A stretch of DNA of 21,741 nt from IMG/VR virus record IMGVR_UViG_3300031508_000003, positions 1 to 21,741 of that record; one strand, written 5' to 3'. The notes below the pieces were generated by a model. It was not told where the DNA came from. It saw nothing but the letters and a program-made list of their open reading frames with translations, and made no database searches. This document shows positions 1 through 8,098 of this stretch, in pieces. This stretch comes from a virus. Numbering within the stretch: the first letter of the stretch is position 1; each line of letters opens with the position of its first letter. The translations under genes and the position numbers were made by a program.

Positions 1-2757
1 CGGAGACCTATAAAATACCCCGTACACGTTTTTATAAACTGTTCCGTCGTTGTAATAATTTGTTATAATTCGTCCAAACAAGTTTTGAGTAGGTAAATAT
101 AGCCACCCGTTTGCGTTTTGTCTATCGATAAAATTCCAAAACGGGGACGAAGTTACCCCGTACCATTCACGCAGCCATGCGTTCTGGATCGCATTTGTAA
201 CCTGCAACCTGGGCTGTGTGCTTGCTGGTGCCCCGTCGTTTATGATATCGATTTCATACTCCTCGTTCGTTGTGTTATCGATTACAGGAAAAATTACAGG
301 CAAGCGGTACGTCTGTGAGCTCTGCGGGTTTGTTATTTCGACTTGAAACTCTTCCCCGACCCCAAGGCGGCAGGTGTAGACGGGGTTTTGTGTTAACGGT
401 TGTACGGTTTGGTTAACTGTTAGAAGCGTGTATTCTTTTTTAAATACCCATTCGTCCGACGCCGGGGCGTTTACGATTGGAGGTAATCCGTTAAAGTTTT
501 TTAAAAGTAGCGGTTGTAGTTTGTAATAAACTCTGCCAAAAGAAACATTTAGCCAGGCGTCTGGTGTGTACGACATATTTCGTAAATACATAATATGTTT
601 TTGTGTTGCGAGGTTTACATCTCCGTCATCGCCAGCCCGAAAATATGCTATACGCTCCCCGTGCTGGTTGTACACGTAACCTTCGCCAATATCTCCAGCT
701 GTCCCTCCAAACAAATATTTCTCAAAATCGTCCGGGATATACAAAAAAGCATTGTTAATCTTTAGCGATTGTGTAACAACATCGTTCGCCGTTACGGCCC
801 CCTGTGCAATTTGCACATTTCCGCTTGCGATGCTTAAATTTCCGTTTGCGTATTGTATGTAGCTATTAGCCCCACCAAGCCTAAAATTTTGTGCGTAAAA
901 ATAGTTGTAGCCGTCAAATACGACACTATCAGCAAAAACCGTGCCAAGATTGTTTGTTGTAAGGTTTGCTTGTAGTGTAATGTAATCGGTTACAAGCCAG
1001 TCGGACAACAAGCCCGCTCTGGTCCTCGTTCGGATTCGTATTTTTATATTTGTATCAATATTTTTACCGTCGCTGTCTACGTTAAACGGAACGATAAAAC
1101 TAAACGCATCAAAAAAACTCTCAGCTGTGCCTTGTGCGCCGTCTGGTTTCGTCCAAGTCGTCCCGTCCTTGCTCACTTGAAATTCGTATTTTTCAAAATT
1201 CGACAAGTCCCGTTGTGGTTTTATAACAACATTTACAAAATTGTTACGAGTTGTTAGGCGGTCGAGGACGGGAACGGTTGGTATATTCGTCCAGCCGCTG
1301 CCGTTTATGCCTTGTGTATTTTGCTGCGACAGTTGCTGCAGAGTTTCCGATACCGCAGCGTTTACTGCATTAATCACCCCGCCGCTTGCCCCGCTTACGT
1401 TTGCAGTTTGTGTTACTGTCGCCTGCGATGTTATCGCTTCTACGTTGTGTAATGTTAGCGTTGTCGTTTGTGCACTTATACTTATATTATGTCTAATGCT
1501 TTGTATTGCATAAATTGCACTAATATCGCTAAAGTTATCTACAACGTTTATAATGTCTCCGAGCTCCAAAAACGGCACGTAAATCGTATCTATTGCAACT
1601 TCTCGTGCAAGCGGTTTCAGTCGTTGTGCGAGTCTGTTTGCTAATAGCTCAGCTGTTTGTTGTGTTAATAATCTGTTATCTATAGTTATGTTTTCGTCTG
1701 TCGTATTATTTATCGTGTGTGCATACGTGTGCTCGCTGGCAATACGTTTTACGTCTGCGCTAAACCTGCATTTTATTATTGTAATATTCTGACTTGTATT
1801 ATTTTTAATACGAAAATATATCTTGTTCTTTTCTGTTTTTTGTATCTCTACACTCGCACTCTGTCCCCCTGCTGTCTGTAAGTTTGCTGTAACGTTTGCA
1901 AGATTTATTATATTTTCATCGTTTATCTCAGCGATTGCAAAGCCCGTGTCGGGGTAGTAAACATTCGCACTAATTGCAATGTAGCACTCGTTTGTAGTCT
2001 CAACTTGTTTCTCTGTTAGTCTATACACTTCTTCGTTCTTCGATTCTATCAAGTAGCCCGTCACGCTTACGTTCTTTGTTTTTATCTGTTTTTTCTCGAC
2101 TTCAAAAATCTTATTAATCGTATATACTGCACTATACGTATCTTGTGCGATGTTTACTTTTCGCAAAAACCCGCTCGTGATATCGAACACAGCCCCACGG
2201 GCCTGGAAGGCTTGCTTTAAAGCATCATAAAGCGTTGTGTTTTCGAAGCTAACAAAATCGAACGTGTAAGAATCATCTTCGAGCGCTATGTTATTTTGTA
2301 AATTTGCTTCTTGAAGAATCTTATAAACGAGACAGTTTGTATTGTTTGCTTCGTAGAACTTTATATTTTCAAAAGTTGCACTTATTGTCTTTTTCTTTAA
2401 AACTTGCGTATAGTCAAGCGCTGTAACTTGTGTTATTTTACTAATGTTTTCTATACGTGCTTGAGCTGTTTCAACAGTTCCTGCAAAGACTTGCAACCAG
2501 ACGTCACTTTCAATCTCAAGTTGTATTACTACGTCTTTATTGTCTATAAAAAATTGCAAAAAGTCACCGCGCAGGCCGAGCATCGCTTTCGCCGTCACGG
2601 GCTCGAACGTCTCAATATTGAGAGCGCTTGTATCGATGCTCAGCTCGTACACATGCTCGCTTATGTCCTGCCAGCTTGCGTTGACATAAACAAGAACTCT
2701 GTATCTGAAATTTTCTCTATTTTCTGCTTTTTGTATGAGTGTTGTATTATTTATCAT
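1..2757 (-). CDS. Tail-tip / baseplate hub protein, C-terminus beyond left edge
   Basis: An open frame of 919 codons with no stop runs from an ATG at 2757 to the left edge, so the C-terminus is missing. The ATG directly follows the TAA stop of the tape measure gene, leaving no spacer. Position right after the tape measure and large size are typical of the siphovirus tail-tip or hub protein that anchors the fibre or contacts the host. Residues 1 to about 480 look like a beta-rich hub region (start MINNTTLIQKAENRENFRYR, later FLELGDIINV). A Gly/Ser/Gln-rich linker follows. About residues 500-585 resemble a fibronectin type III domain (KYEFQVSKDGTTW, then IRTRTRAGLLSDW). The rest is Asn/Tyr-rich and fibre-like (GYVYNQHGERIAYFRAGDDG). 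Role is inferred from synteny and composition; no enzymatic motif was seen. Confidence 0.8.
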   Translation of the reverse strand, partial: MINNTTLIQKAENRENFRYRVLVYVNASWQDISEHVYELSIDTSALNIETFEPVTAKAMLGLRGDFLQFFIDNKDVVIQLEIESDVWLQVFAGTVETAQARIENISKITQVTALDYTQVLKKKTISATFENIKFYEANNTNCLVYKILQEANLQNNIALEDDSYTFDFVSFENTTLYDALKQAFQARGAVFDITSGFLRKVNIAQDTYSAVYTINKIFEVEKKQIKTKNVSVTGYLIESKNEEVYRLTEKQVETTNECYIAISANVYYPDTGFAIAEINDENIINLANVTANLQTAGGQSASVEIQKTEKNKIYFRIKNNTSQNITIIKCRFSADVKRIASEHTYAHTINNTTDENITIDNRLLTQQTAELLANRLAQRLKPLAREVAIDTIYVPFLELGDIINVVDNFSDISAIYAIQSIRHNISISAQTTTLTLHNVEAITSQATVTQTANVSGASGGVINAVNAAVSETLQQLSQQNTQGINGSGWTNIPTVPVLDRLTTRNNFVNVVIKPQRDLSNFEKYEFQVSKDGTTWTKPDGAQGTAESFFDAFSFIVPFNVDSDGKNIDTNIKIRIRTRTRAGLLSDWLVTDYITLQANLTTNNLGTVFADSVVFDGYNYFYAQNFRLGGANSYIQYANGNLSIASGNVQIAQGAVTANDVVTQSLKINNAFLYIPDDFEKYLFGGTAGDIGEGYVYNQHGERIAYFRAGDDGDVNLATQKHIMYLRNMSYTPDAWLNVSFGRVYYKLQPLLLKNFNGLPPIVNAPASDEWVFKKEYTLLTVNQTVQPLTQNPVYTCRLGVGEEFQVEITNPQSSQTYRLPVIFPVIDNTTNEEYEIDIINDGAPASTQPRLQVTNAIQNAWLREWYGVTSSPFWNFIDRQNANGWLYLPTQNLFGRIITNYYNDGTVYKNVYGVFYRSP

Positions 2758-4866
2758 TTATAACCCCCGCTCCGTCGCCAGTTTTAGCCCGCTTTTTATC
2801 CATGCAATAAACTCGTCTTCATTCGCAAATCCTGCAAGCACACCGTTATTGACAAATGTTACATACACATCACGTTCTTTTTGTACGCTTAACCCGCCGC
2901 CTCCCAAAGCGCTCGTCGTTGCTGTTGTCGTTGCCGATGCCCCGATACCTGTGTATTCGCCCATCTCTGCGATTCGCCCCATGCTTACACGTGAAATTGT
3001 TCCGATTGTGTTCCACCTTAAAAATCTCAACACGTCGTTTATTTTGTTAATTACGCTATTTATTGTATCGATTACAAAATTCACGATGCTTTCGAAAAAC
3101 CCGCCAACTGCATTAAAAGCGCCTATAAAAACGTTGATAAGGGGGCGTAAAACGTTATTGAAAAGAATCTTAAACGCTGTGTCAATTATTTTTATTACAA
3201 CTGTTAATATCTTCATGATAAATAACAAAGAAGGAAGCATAATCATGTAAAACATTGAAATGAAGGGTTGAAGAAGAGATAACAAATTTCTGATCAAAGA
3301 CATAACAGGTACTATCAATTCGAAGAGTGCAGAGAAAACAGGTTGTAACAAATCGAGCAAGTTTGCTAAAGTCTCACCGACTACAATCAAAAAATTCTCG
3401 ACGATATTCAAAAACGGAAGCAAAACACGATCGAGAATAGGTGCAAGGCGTGCAATTATTGTATCAAAAACAAAAGTTATCACATCACCGACTCTCGCAA
3501 ATACTTGCGAGTATTTTTGTAAACTGCTCAAGAGTTTTTGAGCAAGCATGCTTAACATATCACCCCCAGCTGCGCTTGCAGTCATTTCTTTCGCAGCGCT
3601 TGCTTTAGCGCTCGATGCTGTCGAGACAGCAGATGTAGTAATCTTTAAGTCTCGCAGCGCAGGCAGTGCAATATTTGCAGCATTGCTTGTTTTTTCTGCT
3701 TCTTTTGCTATGTCAGAAAAGATAGTTTTTGCGATACTTCCTTTTTGCTCGAGCGTGTCAAAAAAATTATTAATACTATCTTTTGCATTTTCAATATTGA
3801 GTTGTGCATTAAGCTCTTTGATGTTTATACCGACTCGACGTAGTGCTGATGCTACTGCATTGTAGCTTGAAGTGACAACGTTTACAATCGTTTGTGCAAT
3901 TTTTAAAATAGCATTTAGTAAAAATTGCAGTACAGGTCTTGCAAGTATTAAAATATTCGTGAGTAATTTATCAACTATACTAAGTACGTTCTGCGCTGTC
4001 GTGATGATAACAGATAGAAGATTTCGTATAAGTGAAAAAACAAAACTAAACGTACGCTTAAAAGTTTCAGCGAGCGTCTCTGCAAAAGAAACGATCACGG
4101 GCAATGCAGGAGTGATTGTCTCTATGATGCCTTGCCCGAAACTTTGCATGACGTCTACTGCTATGTTCTGCAGTGTTCGCATTGAGTTTGCGAATGAATA
4201 TTGAGTGCGCTGATAGTCACCGAGAGCGTCTTTATTATTATTGATAATCTGTGACAAGATAAGATAACTTTTTTGGGCCTGTGTTAACTCTTTTGGGTTT
4301 AGCCCCTGCTGCACTGCTGCTTGCTGTATAGTTGCCTCGTTTAGCACCACGCCATACTTCCGTACCGCCTCGGTGTTGCCCACCAAAGCAGACTGGATAT
4401 CCCGCAAAACATCCTCTGTTTTTAAATTGTTAAAACTTGCCAAATCTCTTGCTAATTTTACACTTGTTTGTGATAGTTTTAAAGCGCTTTCTTCTGCAAA
4501 GCCGAGCGGTTTGAACAAATCTCCCATAGCCGCAATCGCTTTCGTCGCTTCTAATTTATTCATTCCGTACGCGCTTGTAAGTTCATCGATGCTATTTTTG
4601 AGTGCTTTTGTATTATTTGCAAACACGACAGATGCTTTACTTGCTGCTTCTTGATAGTCGCTTGCAAGCTGCATACTTTTTGCTATACCTGCTGCGATTG
4701 CTGTAAAAGACGCAAGCGGTGCAAGCGCTTTTGTAATGTTTGATACAGCACTTGCAGTGCTATTTGCTACATTATCGACGCTTTTAAGATTTTTCTTAAC
4801 TTGTTCTATCGCTGTCTTTGTGTCATCGATTGCTGAGAGTTGAATTGTTACTTTGTCGCTACTCAT
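2758..4866 (-). CDS. Tail tape measure protein
   Basis: 702 residues, the longest complete tail gene. It sets tail length and is held inside the tail tube; it may also form part of the DNA delivery channel. The N-terminal 230 residues are helical and Ala/Lys/Ser-rich, like the phage minor tail/tape measure family (KVTIQLSAIDDTKTAIEQVK, SDYQEAASKASVVFANNTKA). Two long hydrophobic helical stretches lie at about 265-335 and 460-620, as in many tape measures. A short Gly/Thr/Ser-rich linker precedes a compact C-terminus ending GLKLATERGL. At the usual ratio of about 1.5 angstrom per residue the tail would be near 100 nm. It starts 3 bases after the stop of the upstream chaperone-like gene and abuts the tail-tip gene, which suggests one translationally coupled tail operon. 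Confidence 0.92.
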   Translation of the reverse strand: MSSDKVTIQLSAIDDTKTAIEQVKKNLKSVDNVANSTASAVSNITKALAPLASFTAIAAGIAKSMQLASDYQEAASKASVVFANNTKALKNSIDELTSAYGMNKLEATKAIAAMGDLFKPLGFAEESALKLSQTSVKLARDLASFNNLKTEDVLRDIQSALVGNTEAVRKYGVVLNEATIQQAAVQQGLNPKELTQAQKSYLILSQIINNNKDALGDYQRTQYSFANSMRTLQNIAVDVMQSFGQGIIETITPALPVIVSFAETLAETFKRTFSFVFSLIRNLLSVIITTAQNVLSIVDKLLTNILILARPVLQFLLNAILKIAQTIVNVVTSSYNAVASALRRVGINIKELNAQLNIENAKDSINNFFDTLEQKGSIAKTIFSDIAKEAEKTSNAANIALPALRDLKITTSAVSTASSAKASAAKEMTASAAGGDMLSMLAQKLLSSLQKYSQVFARVGDVITFVFDTIIARLAPILDRVLLPFLNIVENFLIVVGETLANLLDLLQPVFSALFELIVPVMSLIRNLLSLLQPFISMFYMIMLPSLLFIMKILTVVIKIIDTAFKILFNNVLRPLINVFIGAFNAVGGFFESIVNFVIDTINSVINKINDVLRFLRWNTIGTISRVSMGRIAEMGEYTGIGASATTTATTSALGGGGLSVQKERDVYVTFVNNGVLAGFANEDEFIAWIKSGLKLATERGL

Positions 4867-4869
4867 TCA

Positions 4870-5331
4870 CTACCTCATCCCGCTCTTGTTTTTTTCATTC
4901 ACATATTCTACAGCGATTCTCTGTGTCGTTGCTGCAATAATGAAGTCCCAAAACCGCAAGCTCTTCCAGTCCAGCCCCCGCAGCAGTCCGTGCTCGTCGC
5001 TGTACTGCAGAAACACGCTTATCACAGATTGTGCGTATCTGTAAAGTTCTTTGTTTTTTATGCTTTGCTCATCGATGACTAACGCTCTCACTGCTGCATT
5101 CGCTGCTGCTTCAATCGTCTCTTTTTCTTCTTCTGTAACTGTTATGATTTCTTGTAGTTCACGATAAATCTCAGCGATTTCTTCAGTGTCTAACAGATTC
5201 AAAATAAACGCATGCGAAACGTTAAACAGACGAGCAAGCGCAAACGAGGGAAAGTGCGAGACGGGGGCGATGTCGAAATACAAAACAGGTATTGTCACAC
5301 TGCACGTATCGATGAGCGATAGATACTTCAC
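4870..5331 (-). CDS. Tail assembly chaperone-like protein (second of pair)
   Basis: 153 residues starting with GTG at 5331. The start overlaps the TGA of the previous gene by four bases (GTGA), with GAGGCGGGG just upstream as a probable ribosome binding site. No family was recognised from sequence. Its place directly before the tape measure gene is where siphoviruses carry the second tail chaperone (the GT product in lambda). The protein has acidic and helical stretches (about 45-90, rich in Glu) and a Trp-containing C-terminal part. I looked for a -1 slippery heptamer near the junction with the upstream gene and saw none convincing, so coupling by overlap seems likelier than a fused frameshift product. 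Function is inferred from position only. Confidence 0.7.
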   Translation of the reverse strand: MKYLSLIDTCSVTIPVLYFDIAPVSHFPSFALARLFNVSHAFILNLLDTEEIAEIYRELQEIITVTEEEKETIEAAANAAVRALVIDEQSIKNKELYRYAQSVISVFLQYSDEHGLLRGLDWKSLRFWDFIIAATTQRIAVEYVNEKNKSGMR

Positions 5332-5684
5332 GATAAATCCCCGCCTCGCTGTTTTATTTCTTCAGTCAGTTTCACAAACTCGTTCTGATAATAATCAGCA
5401 AATTTCTCCCAGAAAGCTATTCGTTGTTTTAGATTCATCGTGCTATATTTTTCTTCAGTATTTATTTTTTGCACTGTGTATGCTAACAAGTAGAAATCTT
5501 TCTTTGCGATGACTTCTGCATTGAGTTTTATGTTTTGCTGACCGTCTGCGCTCACGCTCGCATCTTCAATCACTTGCGCTTGAAAATCTGCACGTGCGAG
5601 AGCTGATACAGCAGCACACTCAAAAACAATGTCTTCGTTGTCAATCTTTAACGTAATCTCAAACGTTTTCTTTTTCCATTCCAT
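5328..5684 (-). CDS. Tail assembly chaperone-like protein (first of pair)
   Basis: 118 residues. The ATG at 5684 has the strong ribosome binding site GGAGG a few bases upstream, itself located inside the 3' end of the small NrdD-like frame. The N-terminus forms a short beta-like stretch (KKTFEITLKIDNEDIVFECA) followed by a helical region, a pattern common in gpG-type tail chaperones that bind the tape measure during tail assembly. It lies two genes downstream of the tail tube and one upstream of a second chaperone-like gene, matching the usual order tube, G, T, tape measure. Sequence alone does not identify a family. Confidence 0.7.
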   Translation of the reverse strand: MEWKKKTFEITLKIDNEDIVFECAAVSALARADFQAQVIEDASVSADGQQNIKLNAEVIAKKDFYLLAYTVQKINTEEKYSTMNLKQRIAFWEKFADYYQNEFVKLTEEIKQRGGDLS

Positions 5685-5820
5685 TTTTTACCTCCGTTTG
5701 GAATATTTTTCGCTCTTTAAACTCCTGTCGTTTCCCAACATTCCAATTCTGAACAGGGCGATAGTAACCCACAATCCGAGACCAAACCTCACAGACTACA
5801 ACTCTCTCTTGTTCGTTCAT
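5659..5820 (-). CDS. Mini-protein resembling the NrdD glycyl-radical C-terminal segment
   Basis: A 53-residue frame. Its ATG overlaps the tail tube TAA by one base (TAATG), and GAGAGGAAG upstream can serve as a ribosome binding site. Residues 12-40 read VWSRIVGYYRPVQNWN, then VGKRQEFKERKIF. This matches the conserved C-terminal end of class III anaerobic ribonucleoside-triphosphate reductase (NrdD): Arg-x-x-Gly-Tyr around the radical glycine, then Pro-Val, Trp-Asn, Gly-Lys and Glu-Phe. By that alignment Gly18 sits at the radical glycine. The paired Cys-x-x-Cys zinc site that usually precedes this loop is absent; only Cys10 remains. The last 26 bases overlap the next gene. It could be a spare-part glycyl-radical domain, a relic, or a protein with a new role in the virion. 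Similarity is by eye. Confidence 0.72.
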   Translation of the reverse strand: MNEQERVVVCEVWSRIVGYYRPVQNWNVGKRQEFKERKIFQTEVKNGMEKENV

Positions 5821-6767
5821 TAGTACTCTTCCTCTCTGTTGTTAATAAGTTCAACTTTTACTGTTTCGTCTTCATTCGTAGCGCTCAGAATCTCAAACGT
5901 TATGTCTGCTTTCAATACTTCGTCACCGTAATTCTCGCTGTAATCGATTACACGACATCTTGCAAACGTAATACTCAGGCTTGCGTCTGTGCTCTTTGTA
6001 AACTTAATCTCAAGCGTCACGTCCGTTTGATTTTTCCATTTTTCGTACTGCGCAAGAGCGTTAGCGTTAAGATTCAGCGATACTTTAACCGTGCCCTCGA
6101 TGCCGCCTCTCAAGAGCTCAGCAGGATTTACGCCCGCAGCAAAATTAAAATCAGCGTCTGCGTTTTCTTTCAAAGAAATCTCGAGAGACTTCGCAGGAAA
6201 TTCTACGTTGTCGACTTTTACGCTCGTGTGATAAAACCTAAAAGCCGCCTCAGCAGGCAGCGTAACTGTTGCCTTGTCGGCTACGGGGTTTTTTTCGATT
6301 TCGCCCGTGCCGATTACTTCCGCGTCGAGCGTTACGATTGCGTTCAGTTCGCTTTTAATCGTAAGCCCCTTCACCCTGCAACCTACGAACTGTCGCAACC
6401 ACAAAGATTTATAAACCTCTGCCGTTACGCTTACGTAGTCAGCAGGATTAGTGCTAAGTTTAAACGTATGTTTGTAGTTTGCGCCCTGCGTCGTTACTGT
6501 CTCAGTGCCGAAAAAGCTCTTAAACAGCACTCCCTGGTTTTTCTCGTCCAGCTCAACGCCTTCAATGCTACCAGCCCATTTTCTCGTTCCCAATGCTGTG
6601 TCATATTTCACCAAACGCCCCGTAAGCGCCTTACTCTCAATCTTCTCTGCCTCCATTTTTATTCCCGCCGAGCTGTGCTTTAAAAACACCCAGCCGCTTG
6701 CGGGGGGCACTCCCTTGTTCGTTTCTTTTCCAACTCGCACATACGAATATCTACCGTGTACTGCCAT
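5820..6767 (-). CDS. Major tail tube protein
   Basis: 315 residues from the ATG at 6767. A frame open to 6797 exists, but AAAGGAGG sits 5 bases before the internal ATG, which then reads MAVHGRYSYVRVGKE, so the shorter form is preferred. The sequence fits phage tail tube proteins: an N-terminus of the type RVGKETNKGVPP, many beta-strands, a motif around KWAGSIEGVELDEKNQGVLF, and the C-terminal AEVIGTGEIEKN and SLEISLKENADADF regions typical of tube subunits that stack into hexameric rings. It follows the tail terminator-like gene and precedes the chaperone pair, the canonical order. Its stop overlaps the start of the small NrdD-like frame by one base. Confidence 0.9.
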   Translation of the reverse strand: MAVHGRYSYVRVGKETNKGVPPASGWVFLKHSSAGIKMEAEKIESKALTGRLVKYDTALGTRKWAGSIEGVELDEKNQGVLFKSFFGTETVTTQGANYKHTFKLSTNPADYVSVTAEVYKSLWLRQFVGCRVKGLTIKSELNAIVTLDAEVIGTGEIEKNPVADKATVTLPAEAAFRFYHTSVKVDNVEFPAKSLEISLKENADADFNFAAGVNPAELLRGGIEGTVKVSLNLNANALAQYEKWKNQTDVTLEIKFTKSTDASLSITFARCRVIDYSENYGDEVLKADITFEILSATNEDETVKVELINNREEEY

Positions 6768-6786
6768 ATTATCCTCCTTTTCGTTT

Positions 6787-7158
6787 TTATATTTCAAAAT
6801 CGCAGCTTAACTTAACAAGTACAGCTGCTTTTGTAAACGCATAAGGTATTACTTGTTCAATGTTTATCGTTATCAAGTCAGCACTCGCTACATCGTTTAT
6901 AGCTTGCTTTATTTTTGTAATAATCGTTTCTATTGCGTTGTCGATGTTTTCATTTTGCAAGTAAAACATAATCATGCCCGACGCTTTAGCTATTGCTTGT
7001 CTATCGTACGTCTGAAACTCTACAAAATCTATCCGCTCCACCTCCACCGCCCACTCGCCGCCTGCGCCCTGGTAGGCGTCAGGGAGCTGGTACTTCGTTT
7101 CCGCGTAGCTTGCAAAAACCTGTTGTGCAATTTCTTTTAGCGTCTCATATATTCTCAT
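6787..7158 (-). CDS. Tail terminator / minor tail protein-like
   Basis: 123 residues, overlapping the previous gene by four bases (ATGA). The protein starts MRIYETLKEIAQQVFASYAE. It has a Tyr/Gln/Gly-rich segment with a possible loop (YQGAGGEWAVEVERIDF), an amphipathic helix (NENIDNAIETIITKIKQAI) and a final beta-strand region. Length and position between the gp10-like gene and the tail tube match tail terminators (gpU-like), which cap the growing tail tube and join it to the head. No single motif proves the family; the call rests on synteny. Confidence 0.65.
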   Translation of the reverse strand: MRIYETLKEIAQQVFASYAETKYQLPDAYQGAGGEWAVEVERIDFVEFQTYDRQAIAKASGMIMFYLQNENIDNAIETIITKIKQAINDVASADLITINIEQVIPYAFTKAAVLVKLSCDFEI

Positions 7159-7502
7159 TTTACCCTCCTAAAATACTCACTCAACCTGTTTTTATTCTTC
7201 GCCCATTTTTGCACAGACGGCGCGAGCCACCTGTATCGTTGCAATTTTTTCGCATACTCTAAAAATTTCGCATACCGAACGCCAAAGCTTCCGATTTCGT
7301 AGTTCATCGTATTTATTTTATGCACTGCGATAGAATTTGCGAGGTTGCCTGTCCGCCGCCTGACAGGGTTCCCGGAAAGCTTATTTTCTACAATCTCGTT
7401 TCGTAAATCGTTTGCATACAAAAACATCGCTTTGTCGAGTCTGTCTGCAAAGTTATCAAGCAAAATTTTGTCCGTGCCCTGCAAGTTTATTTTCATCTTC
7501 AT
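7155..7502 (-). CDS. HK97 gp10-like head-tail joining / tail completion protein
   Basis: 115 residues. Two signature stretches of the HK97 gp10-like family are visible: VRRRTGNLANSI at about 47-58 and FGVRYAKFLEYA at about 74-85. These proteins act in head-tail joining or tail completion. The gene overlaps both neighbours by four bases (ATGA on each side), so it is translated as part of the connector-tail operon. The C-terminus is basic and aromatic (RYRWLAPSVQKWAKNKNR), usual for this family. Start ATG at 7502. Confidence 0.85.
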   Translation of the reverse strand: MKMKINLQGTDKILLDNFADRLDKAMFLYANDLRNEIVENKLSGNPVRRRTGNLANSIAVHKINTMNYEIGSFGVRYAKFLEYAKKLQRYRWLAPSVQKWAKNKNRLSEYFRRVK

Positions 7503-8041
7503 ATCAAAGTTCCTACTTCGTGCTTCTTGTCTACAACGTATTGCGCTAATTGCTCAAGCCACAACCTCCACTCCGTCCAGGCGTACTTTTCTGCTAAATT
7601 TGCTACATCGAAATTGTTCGTTTTTGTGTCAAGCCCAACAAGCTCTTTATTGTACTTTGTAAAAAACTCTGCAACCATCTCCGCCAGCACGGCCTCGACG
7701 TCTTGTAATTCTTCCTCGTAACCGTACGTAACTTCATAATTCGCTTTCTTATTCAAACGCGTTTCAGGTACAAGAATTGTTCCGTCTTCGGCACTTAATA
7801 TTTCGCAGTCTTCCCCGTTTGCCTTTACGGTCTTGAGCGGTGTGTATCTTTTGCTAATAAACGCAACGCTTTGTGCTGCTGTTGCTGTAAATGTAATAGT
7901 TTTCAGCCCGTCAATCGCTTGTGTGTGTTGTAGCAACTTTGCAAATACAATATCGTATACAGTGCTTAAAAGCGCATCGTTTATGTTTACATTTTTTAGC
8001 AGTGTTTTTGTCATGTTAAGCACTTTGTTTTTGTCTACCAT
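7499..8041 (-). CDS. Head-tail connector / adaptor protein
   Basis: 180 residues. The ATG at 8041 is preceded by AAAAGGAGCGG. The first gene after the major capsid protein is typically the head-tail adaptor (gp6-like) that binds the portal ring. The protein has a mostly helical N-terminus, a central beta-rich part (FISKRYTPLKTVKANGEDCE) and a helical, acidic then Trp-rich C-terminus. I did not recognise a specific Pfam signature. Separated from the capsid stop by a 57-base gap that contains a strong hairpin (8072-8091), which could lower or tune its expression relative to capsid. Confidence 0.65.
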   Translation of the reverse strand: MVDKNKVLNMTKTLLKNVNINDALLSTVYDIVFAKLLQHTQAIDGLKTITFTATAAQSVAFISKRYTPLKTVKANGEDCEILSAEDGTILVPETRLNKKANYEVTYGYEEELQDVEAVLAEMVAEFFTKYNKELVGLDTKTNNFDVANLAEKYAWTEWRLWLEQLAQYVVDKKHEVGTLI

Positions 8042-8071
8042 CCGCCGCTCCTTTTGTATTTATAAAACCGT

Positions 8072-8091
8072 GCAGGGGAGCTACCCCCTGC
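8072..8091. other. Intercistronic hairpin after the capsid gene
   Basis: GCAGGGG (8072-8078) pairs perfectly with CCCCTGC (8085-8091) around a 6-base loop. In the direction of the late mRNA the hairpin lies just after the capsid stop and is not followed by a uridine run, so it is more likely an RNA stability or processing element than a full terminator. On the plus strand it is followed by GATTTTTTT, which would look like a terminator, but no plus-strand gene ends here. Confidence 0.6.
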
Positions 8092-8098
8092 GATTTTT

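Noticed and set aside
2735-3250. Plus-strand open frame of 171 codons
   Set aside because: It lies antisense inside the tape measure gene, starts with no good ribosome binding site and has the low-complexity composition of a shadow frame.
5310-5340. Programmed -1 frameshift between the two tail chaperone-like genes
   Set aside because: The genes overlap by four bases (GTGA) with a separate start and ribosome binding site, and no clear X-XXY-YYZ heptamer precedes the overlap.
6027-6683. Plus-strand open frame of 218 codons
   Set aside because: Antisense to the tail tube gene; no recognisable domain and no promoter or ribosome binding site.
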